Part shown: piece after piece, positions 25,614 through 34,966 of the stretch
How the letters are laid out: the number at the start of each line of letters is the position of its first letter
Numbering within the stretch: position 1 is the first letter of the stretch
Assembly (NCBI RefSeq): GCF_030915405.1
Contig: NZ_CP133262.1
Span: 4,555,001-4,619,000 of the forward strand
Direction of reading: 5' to 3'
DNA: 64,000 nt
From: Neobacillus nitrireducens
GTDB taxonomy: Bacteria > Bacillota > Bacilli > Bacillales > Cytobacillaceae
Position numbers and translations under genes: made by a program
Notes under the pieces: generated by a model
Database searches by the model: none
Seen by the model: the letters and a program-made list of their open reading frames with translations, nothing else
What the model was told of the DNA's origin: nothing

Positions 25614-27941
25614 ATGAATGGAAAATTTCTTTATTTTGCAATCACTGCTTTATTAGGCGTGCTATCTGCTCAATATCATTGGATATCTTTTATCCTCATC
25701 CAAACCCTATATCTATATCTTCTATTTAAATATAAACGATTTAAGAAATTGCACCTTGCAATCATAGCCATTTGTTTTTTAACATTTTTTTTAATTGGTC
25801 TACATGCAGTATCCATAAATAAATCAGTCATCCCCGCATCCACTACAACCTTTTATCTTCACTATACACAAGACCCCAAAATTGATGGTGACCTATTACA
25901 GGTACAGGCTACAGACGCCCAATTCAAGGAGAAACTCCTCATCCGCTATAAAATTAAATCAGAACAAGAAAAGGAAAATTTAAAAACAAAAACGTTTTAT
26001 CATTGTTTATGCAGGGTGACAGGCACTCTGGAAAAACCAGCGGTTGCTAAAAACCCCAATGCATTTAATTACCGAAATTATTTATCAAGGCAGAACATTT
26101 ATTGGATAGTAGAGATCCAAGCAAGTCCACTTCAAAATTGCTCTTCCATGAAGGCTACTCCAGTAGAAATGATCAAACAACTTCGATATTCTGGAATTAA
26201 TTATTTAGAATCTCATTTTCCTATTGAAATTGCTTCACTTTCAGCTGCATTAATATTTGGGGACAGAAATTTGTTTGACCCGGAAGTTTTATCTGCGTAC
26301 CAAAAGACTGGGATTGTTCATTTACTCGCCATTTCAGGACTCCATGTTTCATTATTAATCGCGATGGTTTTTTATATTGGGATTCGATTTGGGCTGACAA
26401 GACAGTTCATGATTAATTTTCTTCTTATACTCCTGCCAATTTATGTCGTTCTAACTGGTGGCTCACCATCTGTGATCCGCTCAGCGATCATGATTTTCCT
26501 TGTGTTACTGACTGTTAAGTTAAAAGTGCGCCTGAGGCTTATCCCCTTAGATGCTATTAGCTTGGCCTTTCTATTCTATTTGTTTTTTAACCCAATGGTG
26601 ATTTTTGATGCGGGTTTTCAACTCTCATTCGCAGTAAGTCTTGTGATCATTTTATCAGCAACCTATATACTTCAAGACTATGATAGGAACTTCACGAAGA
26701 TGCTAGCTACCTCACTGATTGCACAATTAGCTGCACTTCCGTTCTTACTGTATCATTACTTTGAGGTTTCATTGATAGGGATCTTCGCTAATATGGTGTA
26801 CATTCCGCTTTTTTCATTTTTGTACCTCCCTGGATTGTATCTTTTGTATATCATCCAGTTCGTATTTGGAAAAACTCCACTCATTCTTATAAAATTTTTT
26901 TTAATTATCATTAGCTTCTCTAATCACCTGATTGAGATTCTTGCTGATTTTAGTTTCTTCCGCTTTAATCCTGGAAGGCCCAATTGGTTATTACTTTCGA
27001 TCTATATTTTTATCTTGCTTTTCATCTTTTATCTTTGGGAAACCCAAACATTTCCGAAAAGGAAGGGTCGCCTCATCTTATTGTGTCTTGGGCTGATAAT
27101 ATTTCAGCAAGGTTGGAATTGGCTATATCCTTTTTCGGAAGTGACAATGATTGATGTTGGTCAAGGGGATAGTATTCTCATTGAATTTCCACATGGGAAA
27201 GGGACTTATCTCATTGATACGGGTGGGACCATGAATTACGCGGAAGAAAAATGGCGAGAACGTGCAAAACCGTTTGAAGTGGGAAGGGATGTAGTGGTGC
27301 CATTTCTAAAAGGAAAAGGAATTACCAAGATAGATAAACTTATCTTGACACATGGGGACATGGATCATATTGGAGGGACATTCTCGATTTTAAAAGAGCT
27401 GGAAGTAAAACAAATCCTCATGCCTTCTGTAATCGCCCCATCTGATACTGAACTGGGCATTACCCGGGAGGCACAAAAGAAAAAAATTGCTGTCATAAAA
27501 GTGTCAGAAGGAGACCGCTGGGTTAGTGGAGATAATGAATTTTATATCCTCTCACCAGAAAAGAATTTTGCAGGGGAAAGAAACAGTGGGTCCATTGCTT
27601 TTTTAGCTAAATTAGGGGGAGTTCGTTGGTTTTTTGGTGGAGATCTTGATCAAGCAGGGGAAGAAAAAATCATTAAAAAATATCCGCATTTAAAAATTGA
27701 CGTTTTAAAAGTAGGTCACCATGGCAGTAAAACATCAAGTGCAGAAGCCTTTATCACTCAAATAAACCCGAAAGCCGCCTTGATTTCTGTAGGTGAAAAA
27801 AATCGTTATGGCCACCCGCATTCAGAGGTACTCGAAGAATTAAAAAAAACTAATTCATTAATTCTCCGAACGGACCAGCAAGGGGCAATCACCTATAAAT
27901 TTTATGATGGATCAGGAACCATTTCTCCCTATTTACCATAG
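25614..27941 (+). CDS. comEC: competence DNA channel protein ComEC
   Basis: The membrane channel for single-stranded DNA entry, 775 residues. Two hydrophobic helices at the N-terminus, an OB-like extracytoplasmic region (about 60-190), the Competence domain of many helices (about 200-480, with LLAISGLHVSLL and TGGSPSVIRSA), and a C-terminal metallo-beta-lactamase-like domain with VGQGDSILIEFP, THGDMDHIGG and VGHHGSKTSS, probably a nuclease. Start ATG 25614 after GGGGGAAAA. An upstream in-frame start at 25548 would place the hairpin at 25553 inside the gene. Confidence 0.93.
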   Translation: MNGKFLYFAITALLGVLSAQYHWISFILIQTLYLYLLFKYKRFKKLHLAIIAICFLTFFLIGLHAVSINKSVIPASTTTFYLHYTQDPKIDGDLLQVQATDAQFKEKLLIRYKIKSEQEKENLKTKTFYHCLCRVTGTLEKPAVAKNPNAFNYRNYLSRQNIYWIVEIQASPLQNCSSMKATPVEMIKQLRYSGINYLESHFPIEIASLSAALIFGDRNLFDPEVLSAYQKTGIVHLLAISGLHVSLLIAMVFYIGIRFGLTRQFMINFLLILLPIYVVLTGGSPSVIRSAIMIFLVLLTVKLKVRLRLIPLDAISLAFLFYLFFNPMVIFDAGFQLSFAVSLVIILSATYILQDYDRNFTKMLATSLIAQLAALPFLLYHYFEVSLIGIFANMVYIPLFSFLYLPGLYLLYIIQFVFGKTPLILIKFFLIIISFSNHLIEILADFSFFRFNPGRPNWLLLSIYIFILLFIFYLWETQTFPKRKGRLILLCLGLIIFQQGWNWLYPFSEVTMIDVGQGDSILIEFPHGKGTYLIDTGGTMNYAEEKWRERAKPFEVGRDVVVPFLKGKGITKIDKLILTHGDMDHIGGTFSILKELEVKQILMPSVIAPSDTELGITREAQKKKIAVIKVSEGDRWVSGDNEFYILSPEKNFAGERNSGSIAFLAKLGGVRWFFGGDLDQAGEEKIIKKYPHLKIDVLKVGHHGSKTSSAEAFITQINPKAALISVGEKNRYGHPHSEVLEELKKTNSLILRTDQQGAITYKFYDGSGTISPYLP

Positions 27942-27969
27942 GATAAAGCATCTCAAGAAAAAATTAAAA

Positions 27970-27989
27970 AGACTGCACGAATGCAGTCT
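27970..27989 (-). terminator. terminator of yqzM
   Basis: On the minus strand AGACTGCA and TGCAGTCT pair over a 4-base loop, followed by TTTTAATTTTTT. It also lies at the 3' end of comEC. Confidence 0.82.
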
Positions 27990-28016
27990 CCTGAATTACA
28001 CATATGTAGCCATTCA

Positions 28017-28151
28017 TTATGAACCGATTACTTTAATGACTGTCGCAACGATAAACATTATCGCAAAAAAACCAAAGGAAACCCCAAATCCTACCCCAGA
28101 ATCAATCGCGTCGTTTCGCTTACTTTGCACATCTTTTTCAAATTCATTCAC
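28017..28151 (-). CDS. yqzM: YqzM family small membrane protein
   Basis: A 44-residue protein starting MNEFEKDVQSKRNDAIDS followed by one transmembrane helix with GFFAIMFIVATVIKV. It matches YqzM, which holds this same place between comEC and holA in B. subtilis. Function unknown. Start GTG 28151 after AGGAGGGG. The frame on the opposite strand over this interval is spurious. Confidence 0.85.
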   Translation of the reverse strand: MNEFEKDVQSKRNDAIDSGVGFGVSFGFFAIMFIVATVIKVIGS

Positions 28152-28348
28152 AGTCTACCCCTCCTATTTCACATATAGTATAAGTCATTCTCATGAAAAA
28201 ATCCAGCTTACATCAAAATGCATTTCCTTAACTGACAAGAGTTGTCAAAATAGTGAGACTGATAAAAGGCTACACTAATCTTACACAAGGAATTCCGCCG
28301 AACAATAGAATATCCTAGGGCTTCTATTGAAGGCGTTCATTATAGATT

Positions 28349-28382
28349 GGGAATTAGCACTTATAGATAAGTGCTAATTCCC
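28349..28382. repeat. 15-bp-arm inverted repeat upstream of holA
   Basis: GGGAATTAGCACTTA (28349-28363) and TAAGTGCTAATTCCC (28368-28382) are perfectly complementary with a 4-base loop. The core TTAGCACT...AGTGCTAA looks like a CIRCE with a shortened centre. No U-run follows, so it is a stable hairpin or an operator rather than a plain terminator. Confidence 0.7.
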
Positions 28383-28452
28383 TTTAAGTACTTGTCAAAT
28401 TGTCCAAGCTTCTTTACCATATATATGAGTGGGAGAAGGGGAGCGCTGACAA

Positions 28453-29469
28453 ATGGTCGTTGATATTTGGAGAAAAATTAAACAAAAGGAAATTGCTCCT
28501 ATTTATTTATTATTTGGCACAGAGGCATTTTTAATAAATGAAACAAAGCAATTATTACTTAACCATATTTTAACAGAAGAAGAAAAGGATTTTAATTTCT
28601 CAACCTATGATTTAGAGGAAACTCCAATTGAAGTTGCAATTGAAGATGCGGAAACCTTTCCATTTTTGGGTGAAAGGAAAGTAATCTTTTTACATAATCC
28701 TGTTTTTTTAACTGCTGAAAAATCAAAAGAAAAAATCAATCATAATATATCAAGATTCGAAATGTATTTGAAGGAGCCGGCACCATATACAGTAGTTGTC
28801 ATTTCAGCTCCGTATGAAAAATTAGATGAACGAAAAAAAATCACGAAAGAATTAAAAAGAAGCGCTGAAATAGTTGAAGCCAAAAAGTTAAATGAACATG
28901 AATTAAAAAACTGGGTAGTGAGCAGGGCAAAGCGCAGCGGGATTGAATTTGAACCAGCGGGGATTGAACACTTGCTGGCATTGGTTGGAACAAATATGTT
29001 TATGATTACCAGTGAAGTGGACAAATTGGCCTTATATGCAGCAGACGAAAAAAGGATCGATATCAGTTTAGTGGAAAAATTAGTAGCTCGTTCGCTTGAG
29101 CAAAATATTTTTACACTGATTGAAAAAGTTGTTCAGCGAAAACTCGATGAAGCCCTAAGAATTTATTATGATTTGTTAAAACAAAATGAAGAACCGATTA
29201 AGATCTTGGCCTTGCTGGCGGGACAGTTTAGGTTAATTTACCAGGTAAAGGAGCTCTCGAGAAGAGGGTATGGACAGCAGCAAATAGCCGGTTTCTTGAA
29301 AACACACCCCTTCCGAGTCAAACTTGCCCTCGGACAAGCACCAAAATTCAGGGATGAAGAATTGGCTCATTTAATGGAACTCCTTGCTGAAGCCGACTAT
29401 CAAATGAAAACCGGAGGTATGAATAAATCTTTATTAATTGAGATGTTTCTATTTCATTTAAATAAATAA
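28453..29469 (+). CDS. holA: DNA polymerase III subunit delta
   Basis: The delta subunit of the clamp loader, which opens the beta clamp, 338 residues. It begins VDIWRKIKQKEIAPIYLLFGTEAFLINE, the usual start of the AAA+-like delta family, and has the conserved middle DKLALYAADEKRIDISLVEKLV and the C-terminal collar helices. B. subtilis name yqeN. Start ATG 28453 with GGGGAG at 28438-28443. Convergent with rpsT across a shared terminator. Confidence 0.93.
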   Translation: MVVDIWRKIKQKEIAPIYLLFGTEAFLINETKQLLLNHILTEEEKDFNFSTYDLEETPIEVAIEDAETFPFLGERKVIFLHNPVFLTAEKSKEKINHNISRFEMYLKEPAPYTVVVISAPYEKLDERKKITKELKRSAEIVEAKKLNEHELKNWVVSRAKRSGIEFEPAGIEHLLALVGTNMFMITSEVDKLALYAADEKRIDISLVEKLVARSLEQNIFTLIEKVVQRKLDEALRIYYDLLKQNEEPIKILALLAGQFRLIYQVKELSRRGYGQQQIAGFLKTHPFRVKLALGQAPKFRDEELAHLMELLAEADYQMKTGGMNKSLLIEMFLFHLNK

Positions 29470-29470
29470 A

Positions 29471-29501
29471 AAAACGATTCCTGTAAAGGGAATCGTTTTT
29501 T
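29471..29501. terminator. bidirectional terminator between holA and rpsT
   Basis: CGATTCC (29475-29481) pairs with GGAATCG (29489-29495), with an A-run before and a T-run after, so it can work in both directions. Confidence 0.85.
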
Positions 29502-29510
29502 ATGCTTTAA

Positions 29511-29771
29511 TTAAAGCGCGTTTGTCTTTTTCATTAGACGAGATTTTTTACGAGCAGCAGCATTTTTGTGGATAAGACCTTTAGCAGCAGCCTTGTCTAA
29601 TTTACTAGCAGCAGTTACTAATGCTTCCTTAGCAGCTGTAGCATCATTAAGTGTAATAGCAGCTTCCGCTTTCTTAACAGCAGTACGAGTTGCAGATTTA
29701 ACAGTTGTATTTTGAGCATTACGAGCTTCGCTTGTTTTTACACGTTTAATAGCAGATTTAATATTAGGCAT
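29511..29771 (-). CDS. rpsT: 30S ribosomal protein S20
   Basis: An 86-residue basic helical protein of the small subunit. It begins [20 protein letters not shown] and contains [20 protein letters not shown] near the C-terminus, as in the bacterial S20 family. Start ATG 29771 after GGAGGTGAAAG; the GTG three codons upstream overlaps the ribosome binding site and is unlikely. Confidence 0.95.
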   Translation of the reverse strand: MPNIKSAIKRVKTSEARNAQNTTVKSATRTAVKKAEAAITLNDATAAKEALVTAASKLDKAAAKGLIHKNAAARKKSRLMKKTNAL

Positions 29772-29890
29772 TACTTTCACCTCCTACAAAGAATCGAGAC
29801 TATATGAACTCGACTTAACATTCATAAAAAATAATTCAGAACATGAAATATTTTATCAAATGGAAGCTAATATTGCAATACTTGTTTTTT

Positions 29891-29919
29891 GCATGAATTA
29901 AGTTGAAAAGGGTAAAAAT
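29891..29919 (+). promoter_or_regulatory. possible sigma-F/sigma-G promoter of gpr
   Basis: GCATG (29891-29895), 15 bases, GGTAAAAAT (29911-29919) resembles the forespore consensus (GYATA and GGnnAnAMT). gpr is a forespore gene in B. subtilis. About 50 bases before the start codon. Confidence 0.5.
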
Positions 29920-29967
29920 AGGAAATAGTTTCTATATTTTAGGAAGATTTTGATGGGAGTGTAGGTA

Positions 29968-31092
29968 ATGAACGAATCAATTGACTTAAGTCAGTACTCT
30001 GTTCGAACGGATTTGGCGATTGAAGCACGGGAAATGGTGCTAACGCGACAGGATGGAACAGTCGGGCAAGAAAAAGATCTTTCGCAAATTGAAGGAGTAA
30101 TTATAAAAGAAAAAGATGTGGAGGACATAAAACTTTCTTTAGTAGAGGTTACCAAACAGGGCGAACAACAGCTGGGCAAAAAGGCTGGCCGATATTTAAC
30201 GTTAGAAGTACAAGGGATTCGCCAGCAAAATACGGAGGTACAGCAAAAGGTTGAGGAAATTTTCGCAAGGGAGTTTGCTTACTTTTTAGAGGGAACCGGG
30301 ATTAAAAAAACGGATTCCTGTTTAGTGGTGGGACTGGGAAATTGGAATGTAACCCCAGATGCACTAGGTCCAATGGTTTGTGAAAATTTGTTGGTTACCC
30401 GTCACCTGTTTCAACTTCAGCCCGAAAATGTCGAAGAAGGCTTTAGGTCGGTTAGTGCACTATCCCCGGGAGTTATGGGTTTAACCGGGATTGAGACAAG
30501 CGATATTATTTTTGGCGTTGTTGAAAAAACAAAACCTGATTTTGTAATTGCCATTGATGCACTAGCATCACGGTCGATTGAACGAGTCAATTCGACGATT
30601 CAAATTTCCGATACAGGCATTCATCCTGGTTCAGGTGTTGGTAATAAGAGAAAAGAACTGAGTAAGGAAACCCTAGGGATTCCTGTCATTGCGATTGGGG
30701 TTCCGACAGTGGTTGATGCTGTGTCAATTACAAGTGATACGATTGATTTTATTCTTAAACATTTCGGGAAAGAACTTAGGGAAGGAAATCGGCCTTCGAG
30801 GGCACTTGCACCAGCTGGGATGAGTTTTGGAGAAAAGCGCAAGCTGACCGAGGAGGATTTACCTGAAGAAAAGCACCGCAAGACATTTCTTGGGATGATT
30901 GGTACTTTAGCAGATGATGAAAAAAGAAAGTTAATTTATGAGGTATTGTCTCCAATCGGACATAATTTAATGGTGACTCCTAAGGAAGTAGATGTTTTCA
31001 TCGAGGATATGGCAAATTTAATTGCGAACGGATTGAATTCCTCGCTCCATAGTGCAGTTGACCAAGAGAATGCAGGGTTTTATACAAAATAA
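29968..31092 (+). CDS. gpr: spore germination protease GPR
   Basis: The protease that starts degradation of small acid-soluble spore proteins during germination; made as a zymogen in the forespore. 374 residues. The N-terminal segment [20 protein letters not shown] holds the region cut during maturation, and [26 protein letters not shown] and [16 protein letters not shown] are family motifs of this atypical aspartate-dependent enzyme. Start ATG 29968 after GGGAGTG. Followed by spoIIP, as in B. subtilis. Confidence 0.95.
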   Translation: MNESIDLSQYSVRTDLAIEAREMVLTRQDGTVGQEKDLSQIEGVIIKEKDVEDIKLSLVEVTKQGEQQLGKKAGRYLTLEVQGIRQQNTEVQQKVEEIFAREFAYFLEGTGIKKTDSCLVVGLGNWNVTPDALGPMVCENLLVTRHLFQLQPENVEEGFRSVSALSPGVMGLTGIETSDIIFGVVEKTKPDFVIAIDALASRSIERVNSTIQISDTGIHPGSGVGNKRKELSKETLGIPVIAIGVPTVVDAVSITSDTIDFILKHFGKELREGNRPSRALAPAGMSFGEKRKLTEEDLPEEKHRKTFLGMIGTLADDEKRKLIYEVLSPIGHNLMVTPKEVDVFIEDMANLIANGLNSSLHSAVDQENAGFYTK

Positions 31093-31168
31093 GCGGATTT
31101 TCCCCGAGGTGCTTTTTAGTTCTACTTTTTATAGGAAGTGCCTCTAAAATTTAACTAGTGGTTCTATC

Positions 31169-31201
31169 GATTCTAGTATCTTCATAATATTTACTAGAAT
31201 C
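31169..31201. repeat. inverted repeat between gpr and spoIIP
   Basis: GATTCTAGTA (31169-31178) and TACTAGAATC (31192-31201) are perfectly complementary around 13 bases that contain CATAATAT, similar to a sigma-E -10. It could be the gpr terminator or an operator at the spoIIP promoter. Confidence 0.5.
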
Positions 31202-31220
31202 CGTTTTGCGAGGTGGAACC

Positions 31221-32423
31221 ATGAAAGCTAGAAACTCAGGAACTTTTATTATGGTACAAGGATCAAGTTTACTTAAAGTCGCTGGATTACTGATAGTCTT
31301 TATGCTATTGATTTTCTCTATTAGTGGATTATTAACCTCGTTAAAGCCACAATATCGGCCAATGTCGTCTTCGGTTAATCAGGCTGCCACAAATGTGAAT
31401 GGAGAATTGCTTTATCAATTAATGGGCTGGGAAAATCATCATTTTTTATCGGTTGAAAGAGATTGGACTGCTACTCCAAAATTGACCAATCTAGTATTTA
31501 AGCTTTCAAGCAATATAAATTTAAATGATCCTCGAAGCCTTTTAGGCAGAGAACTTCCAGGATTCTTTCAGTTTGATGGGAAAATTCTTGTGGCTGGTGA
31601 GGGTACCAATTACACTAATATGCCAATTGAATCTGCGCCTCCTATTGAAATTATGAAAGCAGAGCGAGAAGCATCTTTGGTAAATTTAGAAGGTATCGAG
31701 AAGCCATCAGGAGAAAAGACCCCTTCAACACCTGGACAAACAACAGGCGATCACAAGATAGTCTATGTTTACTTTACACATACTCGGGAATCTTATTTAC
31801 CATATCTTAAAGGCGTCACGAATCCGAATCTTGCCTACCATTCAAAAATTAACGTCACCAAAATTGGCGATCAATTAAAAACGAGCTTAGAGGATCGAGG
31901 AATCGGTACTACTATCGATAAAACTGATATCCAGGCGAACTTAAATAAAAAAGGTTTAGGTTATCCAAGATCGTACCAGGAATCTCGCCCAGTTGTACAA
32001 GCGGCAATGGCACAAAACCATGATTTGGCTTATTTTATTGATATTCATAGGGATTCACGACGCAAGAACCAAACAACAGTTAACATTAATGGAAAATCTT
32101 TTGCAAAGCTTGCATTTGTTATCGGCGGTAAAAACCTAAATTATGAAAAAAATGCAAAACTAGCAAAGGAACTGCACGATCTACTTCAAAAGAAGTATAA
32201 GGGGTTAAGCCGGGGAGTGATGGTCAAAAATGCTGCTGGCTCTAACAGTATTTACAATCAAAACCTATCTGAAAATGCGCTTTTGATTGAATTTGGCGGA
32301 GTCGATAACACATTTGAGGAATTAAATCGATCGGCAGACGCACTTGCAGACGTATTTAGTGAATTCTACTGGCAAGCTGAAAAAGTAAATGGGGATGTTG
32401 AGCAATCAACGAAAAAACAATAG
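31221..32423 (+). CDS. spoIIP: stage II sporulation protein P (peptidoglycan amidase/endopeptidase)
   Basis: Part of the SpoIID-SpoIIM-SpoIIP engulfment machine in the mother cell, with amidase and endopeptidase activity on peptidoglycan. 400 residues: one N-terminal membrane anchor (about residues 16-38), a linker, and the catalytic domain (about 170-385) with YFTHTRESYLPYL, YFIDIHRDSRR and LIEFGG, which hold the metal-binding His and Glu residues. Start ATG 31221 after GAGGTGG; the frame opens five codons earlier at 31206 without a better site. Confidence 0.93.
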   Translation: MKARNSGTFIMVQGSSLLKVAGLLIVFMLLIFSISGLLTSLKPQYRPMSSSVNQAATNVNGELLYQLMGWENHHFLSVERDWTATPKLTNLVFKLSSNINLNDPRSLLGRELPGFFQFDGKILVAGEGTNYTNMPIESAPPIEIMKAEREASLVNLEGIEKPSGEKTPSTPGQTTGDHKIVYVYFTHTRESYLPYLKGVTNPNLAYHSKINVTKIGDQLKTSLEDRGIGTTIDKTDIQANLNKKGLGYPRSYQESRPVVQAAMAQNHDLAYFIDIHRDSRRKNQTTVNINGKSFAKLAFVIGGKNLNYEKNAKLAKELHDLLQKKYKGLSRGVMVKNAAGSNSIYNQNLSENALLIEFGGVDNTFEELNRSADALADVFSEFYWQAEKVNGDVEQSTKKQ

Positions 32424-32442
32424 AAGTAAGGGAGCATTTTTT

Positions 32443-32769
32443 ATGAAAATGTTCATGTTAAAAAGCCTATGCCTAGTTGCGCTCATGTTAATCTCTGTTT
32501 TAGTAGGGATGCAATTAGCTAATGACGGTATTCATAAAATGAAAGGCTATGATGATCCTAATTTTCAAAATGCCGTAAGTTTAAATGAAACGGATAGTAA
32601 CTTAAGTGCAACCTTTTTGGGCAATGATATTTCAAGCCATGATCTTGAAGCAAAGAAGAAAAAGCTTGAAGAAATAAGCGCATATAATTTCTTCTCTTCG
32701 ATGGGAAAGAAGATGTCCGATGGGATATCAGGTGTCTCCCAAAAAATAGTTGAACTTATCGCAGATTAA
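32443..32769 (+). CDS. yqxA: YqxA family protein (DUF3679)
   Basis: A 108-residue protein with an N-terminal hydrophobic signal or anchor (about 5-22, MLKSLCLVALMLISVLVGMQ) followed by a charged soluble part. It matches YqxA, which follows spoIIP in B. subtilis. Function unknown; the position suggests co-expression with spoIIP in the mother cell. Start ATG 32443 after AAGGGAG, just past the spoIIP stop. Confidence 0.82.
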   Translation: MKMFMLKSLCLVALMLISVLVGMQLANDGIHKMKGYDDPNFQNAVSLNETDSNLSATFLGNDISSHDLEAKKKKLEEISAYNFFSSMGKKMSDGISGVSQKIVELIAD

Positions 32770-32775
32770 AACGTG

Positions 32776-32800
32776 TAGTGGCACCCATTAGGTGCCGCTA
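32776..32800 (+). terminator. possible terminator after yqxA
   Basis: TAGTGGCACC and GGTGCCGCTA pair over a 5-base loop with one G-U; the following TTTGCTACTTTG is only a weak U-run. Confidence 0.55.
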
Positions 32801-32824
32801 TTTGCTACTTTGAAATATGATCAG

Positions 32825-32971
32825 TGTTTAGCTCCAGCGCCCAGCGCCTAGTGGACTTCGATCTCCTCCTTGCGATAAGTCAACATCGAATCGCTAGCGC
32901 TCTTCGTGTTTCCTTTATCTTATTCGGAGCTCTCCAGTCCATACGGCGCTAAACGGGCGCTTCCACTTTTC
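32825..32971. repeat. dispersed Bacillus-type repeat, about 147 bp
   Basis: Starts TGTTTAGCTCCAGCGCCCAG and ends GGGCGCTTCCACTTTTC, the two end motifs of a repeat I recall as scattered in many Bacillus genomes. AGCGCCTAGTGGACT near the left and AGTCCATACGGCGCT near the right are nearly complementary, and TTCGAT pairs with ATCGAA inside, so it folds as one long hairpin. It fills most of the yqxA-lepA gap. Confidence 0.7.
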
Positions 32972-33051
32972 GATTTTCATTGAATCTTGGTAATCCTATT
33001 GATATAATTCAAAATAGTGTATATGTGCGAGTATAGTAGGAGTGAAATACC

Positions 33052-34887
33052 GTGAACAATAATGAAAGACTAAAACGACAATCAAAAATTAGAAATTTCT
33101 CAATCATTGCCCATATCGATCATGGGAAATCAACTTTGGCTGACCGTATCTTGGAGAAAACCAATGCGTTGACCTCTCGGGAAATGAAGGACCAGCTATT
33201 GGATTCAATGGACCTTGAAAGAGAACGCGGAATTACCATTAAGTTAAATGCCGTTCAGTTAAAATACAAAGCTAAAGATGGAGAAGAATATATTTTCCAT
33301 TTAATTGATACACCGGGACACGTCGATTTTACGTATGAGGTTTCAAGGAGCCTTGCAGCCTGTGAAGGGGCTGTTTTAGTCGTTGACGCTGCTCAAGGAA
33401 TTGAAGCACAGACACTAGCGAACGTTTACCTTGCCCTTGATAACGACCTTGAAATTTTACCAGTCATCAATAAAATCGACTTACCTAGTGCTGACCCAGA
33501 GCGGGTACGCGGCGAAATCGAAGAAATCATCGGCTTGGATGCTTCAGAAGCTGTGTTAGCTTCAGCTAAAGCAGGTATTGGGATCGAAGAAATCCTTGAA
33601 CAAATTGTTGAAAAAGTCCCGGCACCAACTGGAAATCCAGAGGCGCCGTTAAAAGCGCTAATATTTGATTCACTTTACGATGCCTATCGAGGTGTTGTTG
33701 CCTATATCCGGGTTGTCGAGGGAACTGTTAAAGTCGGCGATAAAGTTAGAATGATGGCTACCGGGAAAGAATTTGAAGTAAATGAAGTAGGTGTTTTTAC
33801 ACCAAAAGCGACGATGTTAAACGAGTTAACCGTTGGTGATGTTGGCTTTTTATCTGCATCGATTAAAAATGTTGGCGACACCCGTGTCGGTGATACGATT
33901 ACAAATGCGAAAAATGGAGCAACAGAAGCCCTTCCAGGTTACCGCAAACTCAACCCAATGGTATATTGTGGGCTTTATCCAATTGATACAGCGAAATTTA
34001 ATGATTTACGTGAAGCGCTAGAAAAGCTGCAGTTAAACGATTCCTCCCTTCAATTTGAACCTGAAACATCGCAAGCACTTGGTTTCGGTTTCCGCTGTGG
34101 ATTTCTAGGACTGCTTCATATGGAAATCATTCAAGAACGGATTGAACGAGAATTCAAGATCGATCTAATTACCACTGCACCAAGTGTTATCTATCACGTT
34201 CACATGACAGATGGTTCTGAAATAAAGGTGGATAATCCGTCGGATTTACCAGACCCGCAAAAAATAGAACGCGTGGAAGAGCCGTATGTAAAAGCAACCA
34301 TGATGGCTCCAAATGATTATGTTGGTACAATTATGGAACTATGCCAACTAAAACGAGGGATTTTCGTAACGATGGAATACCTGGCTGAAAATCGGGTAAG
34401 TATCATTTATGAAATGCCATTAGCGGAAATTGTCTATGATTTCTTTGATCAATTGAAATCGAGTACAAGAGGTTATGCTTCCTTTGATTACGAGCTTATT
34501 GGTTATAAACCATCCAAGTTGGTCAAAATGGATATATTACTAAATGCTGAAAAAGTGGATGCTTTAAGCTTTATCGTTCATAATGATTTTGCCTATGAGC
34601 GCGGAAAAATTATTGTTGAAAAGCTGAAGGAACTTATTCCAAGACAACAGTTCGAGGTTCCGATTCAGGCGGCAATTGGTCAAAAAATTGTCGCTCGTTC
34701 CACAATTAAAGCCATGCGTAAAAACGTATTAGCCAAATGTTATGGTGGAGATATTTCCCGTAAACGCAAATTGTTAGAAAAGCAAAAAGAAGGTAAGAAG
34801 CGGATGAAACAGGTTGGATCCGTTGAAGTACCACAAGAAGCATTTATGGCTGTCTTAAAAATGGACGATTCCAATACAAAAAAATAA
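33052..34887 (+). CDS. lepA: elongation factor 4 (LepA)
   Basis: A translational GTPase that acts on ribosomes, 611 residues. G1 AHIDHGKST (near residue 20), switch 1 RGITIK, G3 DTPGHVD (near 86) and G4 NKID (near 140) are present; there is no domain IV of EF-G, and the LepA-specific C-terminal domain with [19 protein letters not shown] is complete. Start GTG 33052 with AGGAG at 33039-33043. A terminator separates it from hemW. Confidence 0.95.
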   Translation: MNNNERLKRQSKIRNFSIIAHIDHGKSTLADRILEKTNALTSREMKDQLLDSMDLERERGITIKLNAVQLKYKAKDGEEYIFHLIDTPGHVDFTYEVSRSLAACEGAVLVVDAAQGIEAQTLANVYLALDNDLEILPVINKIDLPSADPERVRGEIEEIIGLDASEAVLASAKAGIGIEEILEQIVEKVPAPTGNPEAPLKALIFDSLYDAYRGVVAYIRVVEGTVKVGDKVRMMATGKEFEVNEVGVFTPKATMLNELTVGDVGFLSASIKNVGDTRVGDTITNAKNGATEALPGYRKLNPMVYCGLYPIDTAKFNDLREALEKLQLNDSSLQFEPETSQALGFGFRCGFLGLLHMEIIQERIEREFKIDLITTAPSVIYHVHMTDGSEIKVDNPSDLPDPQKIERVEEPYVKATMMAPNDYVGTIMELCQLKRGIFVTMEYLAENRVSIIYEMPLAEIVYDFFDQLKSSTRGYASFDYELIGYKPSKLVKMDILLNAEKVDALSFIVHNDFAYERGKIIVEKLKELIPRQQFEVPIQAAIGQKIVARSTIKAMRKNVLAKCYGGDISRKRKLLEKQKEGKKRMKQVGSVEVPQEAFMAVLKMDDSNTKK

Positions 34888-34894
34888 ACTAGCG

Positions 34895-34939
34895 GGAGGT
34901 TAGGACAAGCCATTATCGGGCGAATTCTAACCTCCTTTT
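34895..34939 (+). terminator. terminator after lepA
   Basis: GGAGGTTAG (34895-34903) pairs with CTAACCTCC (34927-34935) over a 23-base interior that can form a small GCC/GGC helix, followed by TTTTG. Confidence 0.75.
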
Positions 34940-34966
34940 GTTACATTTATCGAGGAAGTGAAAGAA

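Noticed and set aside
27904..28278. Plus-strand 124-codon frame downstream of comEC
   Set aside because: It overlaps the end of comEC and runs antisense to the convincing 44-residue YqzM gene; it has no ribosome binding site and no recognisable sequence.
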